Origin: an uncultured Campylobacter sp.
GTDB lineage: Bacteria; Campylobacterota; Campylobacteria; Campylobacterales; Campylobacteraceae
Length of the DNA stretch: 5,644 nucleotides
Direction: 5' to 3'
NCBI RefSeq assembly: GCF_937949835.1
Contig: NZ_CALEDC010000222.1
Coordinates: forward strand, 1-5,644
Shown: in pieces, positions 5,046 to 5,644 of the stretch
Layout of the letters: each line of letters starts with the position of its first letter
Numbering within the stretch: position 1 is the stretch's first letter
Made by a program: the position numbers and the translations under genes
Notes under the pieces: model-generated
Database searches by the model: none
What the model saw: the letters and a program-made list of their open reading frames with translations, nothing else
What the model was told of the DNA's origin: nothing

Positions 5046-5644
5046 TTGGGCGATATAGTTAAAATTTTTTCTAGTATCGGTGAAATTTATGATAAACAGA
5101 AAACTAAAATCAACAACAAGAGCTATGAATACGATGCTATTAAAATTTATCTTTGCGATATTAAAAGCAAAGAAATATCGGTAAATAACAATATTTCAAG
5201 AGATGATTTAATAGTTTGTAGATTTGGCATAGGCGCGAATTCTGGCAATTTGTTCCCTAATGTCCAATTCATTAGCAAAGCCGTAAAAGACGATACGCCT
5301 AAATTTATAAAAGGGATTTTAAAAGCTGTAAAAAATATGCTTTCTTGCTTCAATCCTGTCGATGTCAAAAATGATAAAATATTAACGGATTTATCTGGCT
5401 TAAACGAGAGCTTTTTTGATGATATTTTAAGTGAAATTGTAGCTCTACAAGAAGAGCCTAAGAAAAAGGGCATGAAAGTAGCTACTTTTTTTGCATTATC
5501 TTGGGAGGGTAGACCGATTTCAGCGTATTTCAAAAATATTTTTACGAGTCATTTAAGTGATAGCGATAATGGTAAAACTGCCAAAATTTATGGTTATGAT
5601 ATGCTTACAAATAGTATGGGTATCGGTGGAGATGCGAATTTAGC
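5046..5644 (+). CDS. cas8b: Probable type I-B Cascade large subunit Cas8b/Csh1 (N-terminal part, runs off the window)
   Basis: An open frame of 199 codons starts at TTG 5046 and continues past the right edge without a stop. The assignment rests on position directly after cas6, the usual place of csh1 in Campylobacter type I-B loci, and on a general resemblance to the N-terminus of the Csh1/TM1802 family. Visible segments are MGDIVKIFSSIGEIYDKQ at the start, CRFGIGANSGNLFPNVQF at residues 58-75, FFALSWEGRPISAYFKNIF at 148-166, and YGYDMLTNSMGIGGDANL at 182-199. In type I-B, Cas8b recognises the PAM and helps recruit Cas3 to the target; the family often carries a zinc-binding region further on, which cannot be seen here. 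GC content is about 31%, far below cas6 and glyS. The function follows from context more than from motifs; another large Cas protein is possible. Confidence 0.68.
   Translation, partial: MGDIVKIFSSIGEIYDKQKTKINNKSYEYDAIKIYLCDIKSKEISVNNNISRDDLIVCRFGIGANSGNLFPNVQFISKAVKDDTPKFIKGILKAVKNMLSCFNPVDVKNDKILTDLSGLNESFFDDILSEIVALQEEPKKKGMKVATFFALSWEGRPISAYFKNIFTSHLSDSDNGKTAKIYGYDMLTNSMGIGGDANL

Noticed and set aside
5147..5533. 128-codon reverse-strand open frame opposite the cas8b-like gene
   Set aside because: It is antisense to a longer frame that has a promoter, a ribosome-binding site and Cas context; the peptide resembles no family I know and has no start signal.

Overview
This window looks like chromosomal DNA from a Campylobacter-type epsilonproteobacterium, probably one of the higher-GC oral or human-associated species. 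The clues are the abundant AAATTT/AAAATTT words, very tight gene packing with overlapping starts and stops, TTG starts, and protein sequences of Campylobacter character. Hand counts put sampled lines of the nuclease gene near 45-60% GC. This genus assignment is inference, because no marker gene here fixes the species. All supported genes are on the + strand.

Left part (1-4125) is a housekeeping block whose genes overlap end to start. It holds the 3' tail of an unidentified gene with a degenerate 30-base repeat (1-153), a TrmL-type tRNA wobble-base 2'-O-methyltransferase (146-634), an exported endonuclease/exonuclease/phosphatase-fold nuclease with a C-terminal OB-like domain (622-1983), a 44-residue single-membrane-span protein (1980-2114), and glyS, the beta subunit of glycyl-tRNA synthetase (2098-4125). 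Every junction overlaps (8, 13, 4 and 17 bases), so the genes are probably co-transcribed and translationally coupled. Two of them serve tRNA function, while the nuclease acts outside the cytoplasm. The block ends in a strong intrinsic terminator (4142-4178).

Right part (4198-5644) is the start of a CRISPR-Cas locus. cas6 (4198-4929) encodes the crRNA-processing endoribonuclease. After a 116-base, about 21% GC gap comes a long reading frame that runs off the window and is best read as the N-terminal part of Cas8b/Csh1, the large subunit of a type I-B Cascade. The gap contains a consensus sigma-70 promoter (TTGACA, 17 bases, TATAAT). No CRISPR repeats, cas7, cas5, cas3, cas4, cas1 or cas2 lie in the window; they are expected to the right.

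Three things deserve a second look. The cas6 start codon sits 19 bases after the glyS terminator, and the terminator loop is complementary to sequence on both sides of the cas6 ribosome-binding site. GC content falls from about 43% in cas6 to about 31% in the cas8b-like gene, which suggests a mosaic locus. The secreted nuclease has its catalytic and OB-like domains in the reverse of the order I recall for ExeM-type nucleases. I see no clear evidence for a wholly new system; the CRISPR locus appears to be a known subtype with unusual leader architecture.
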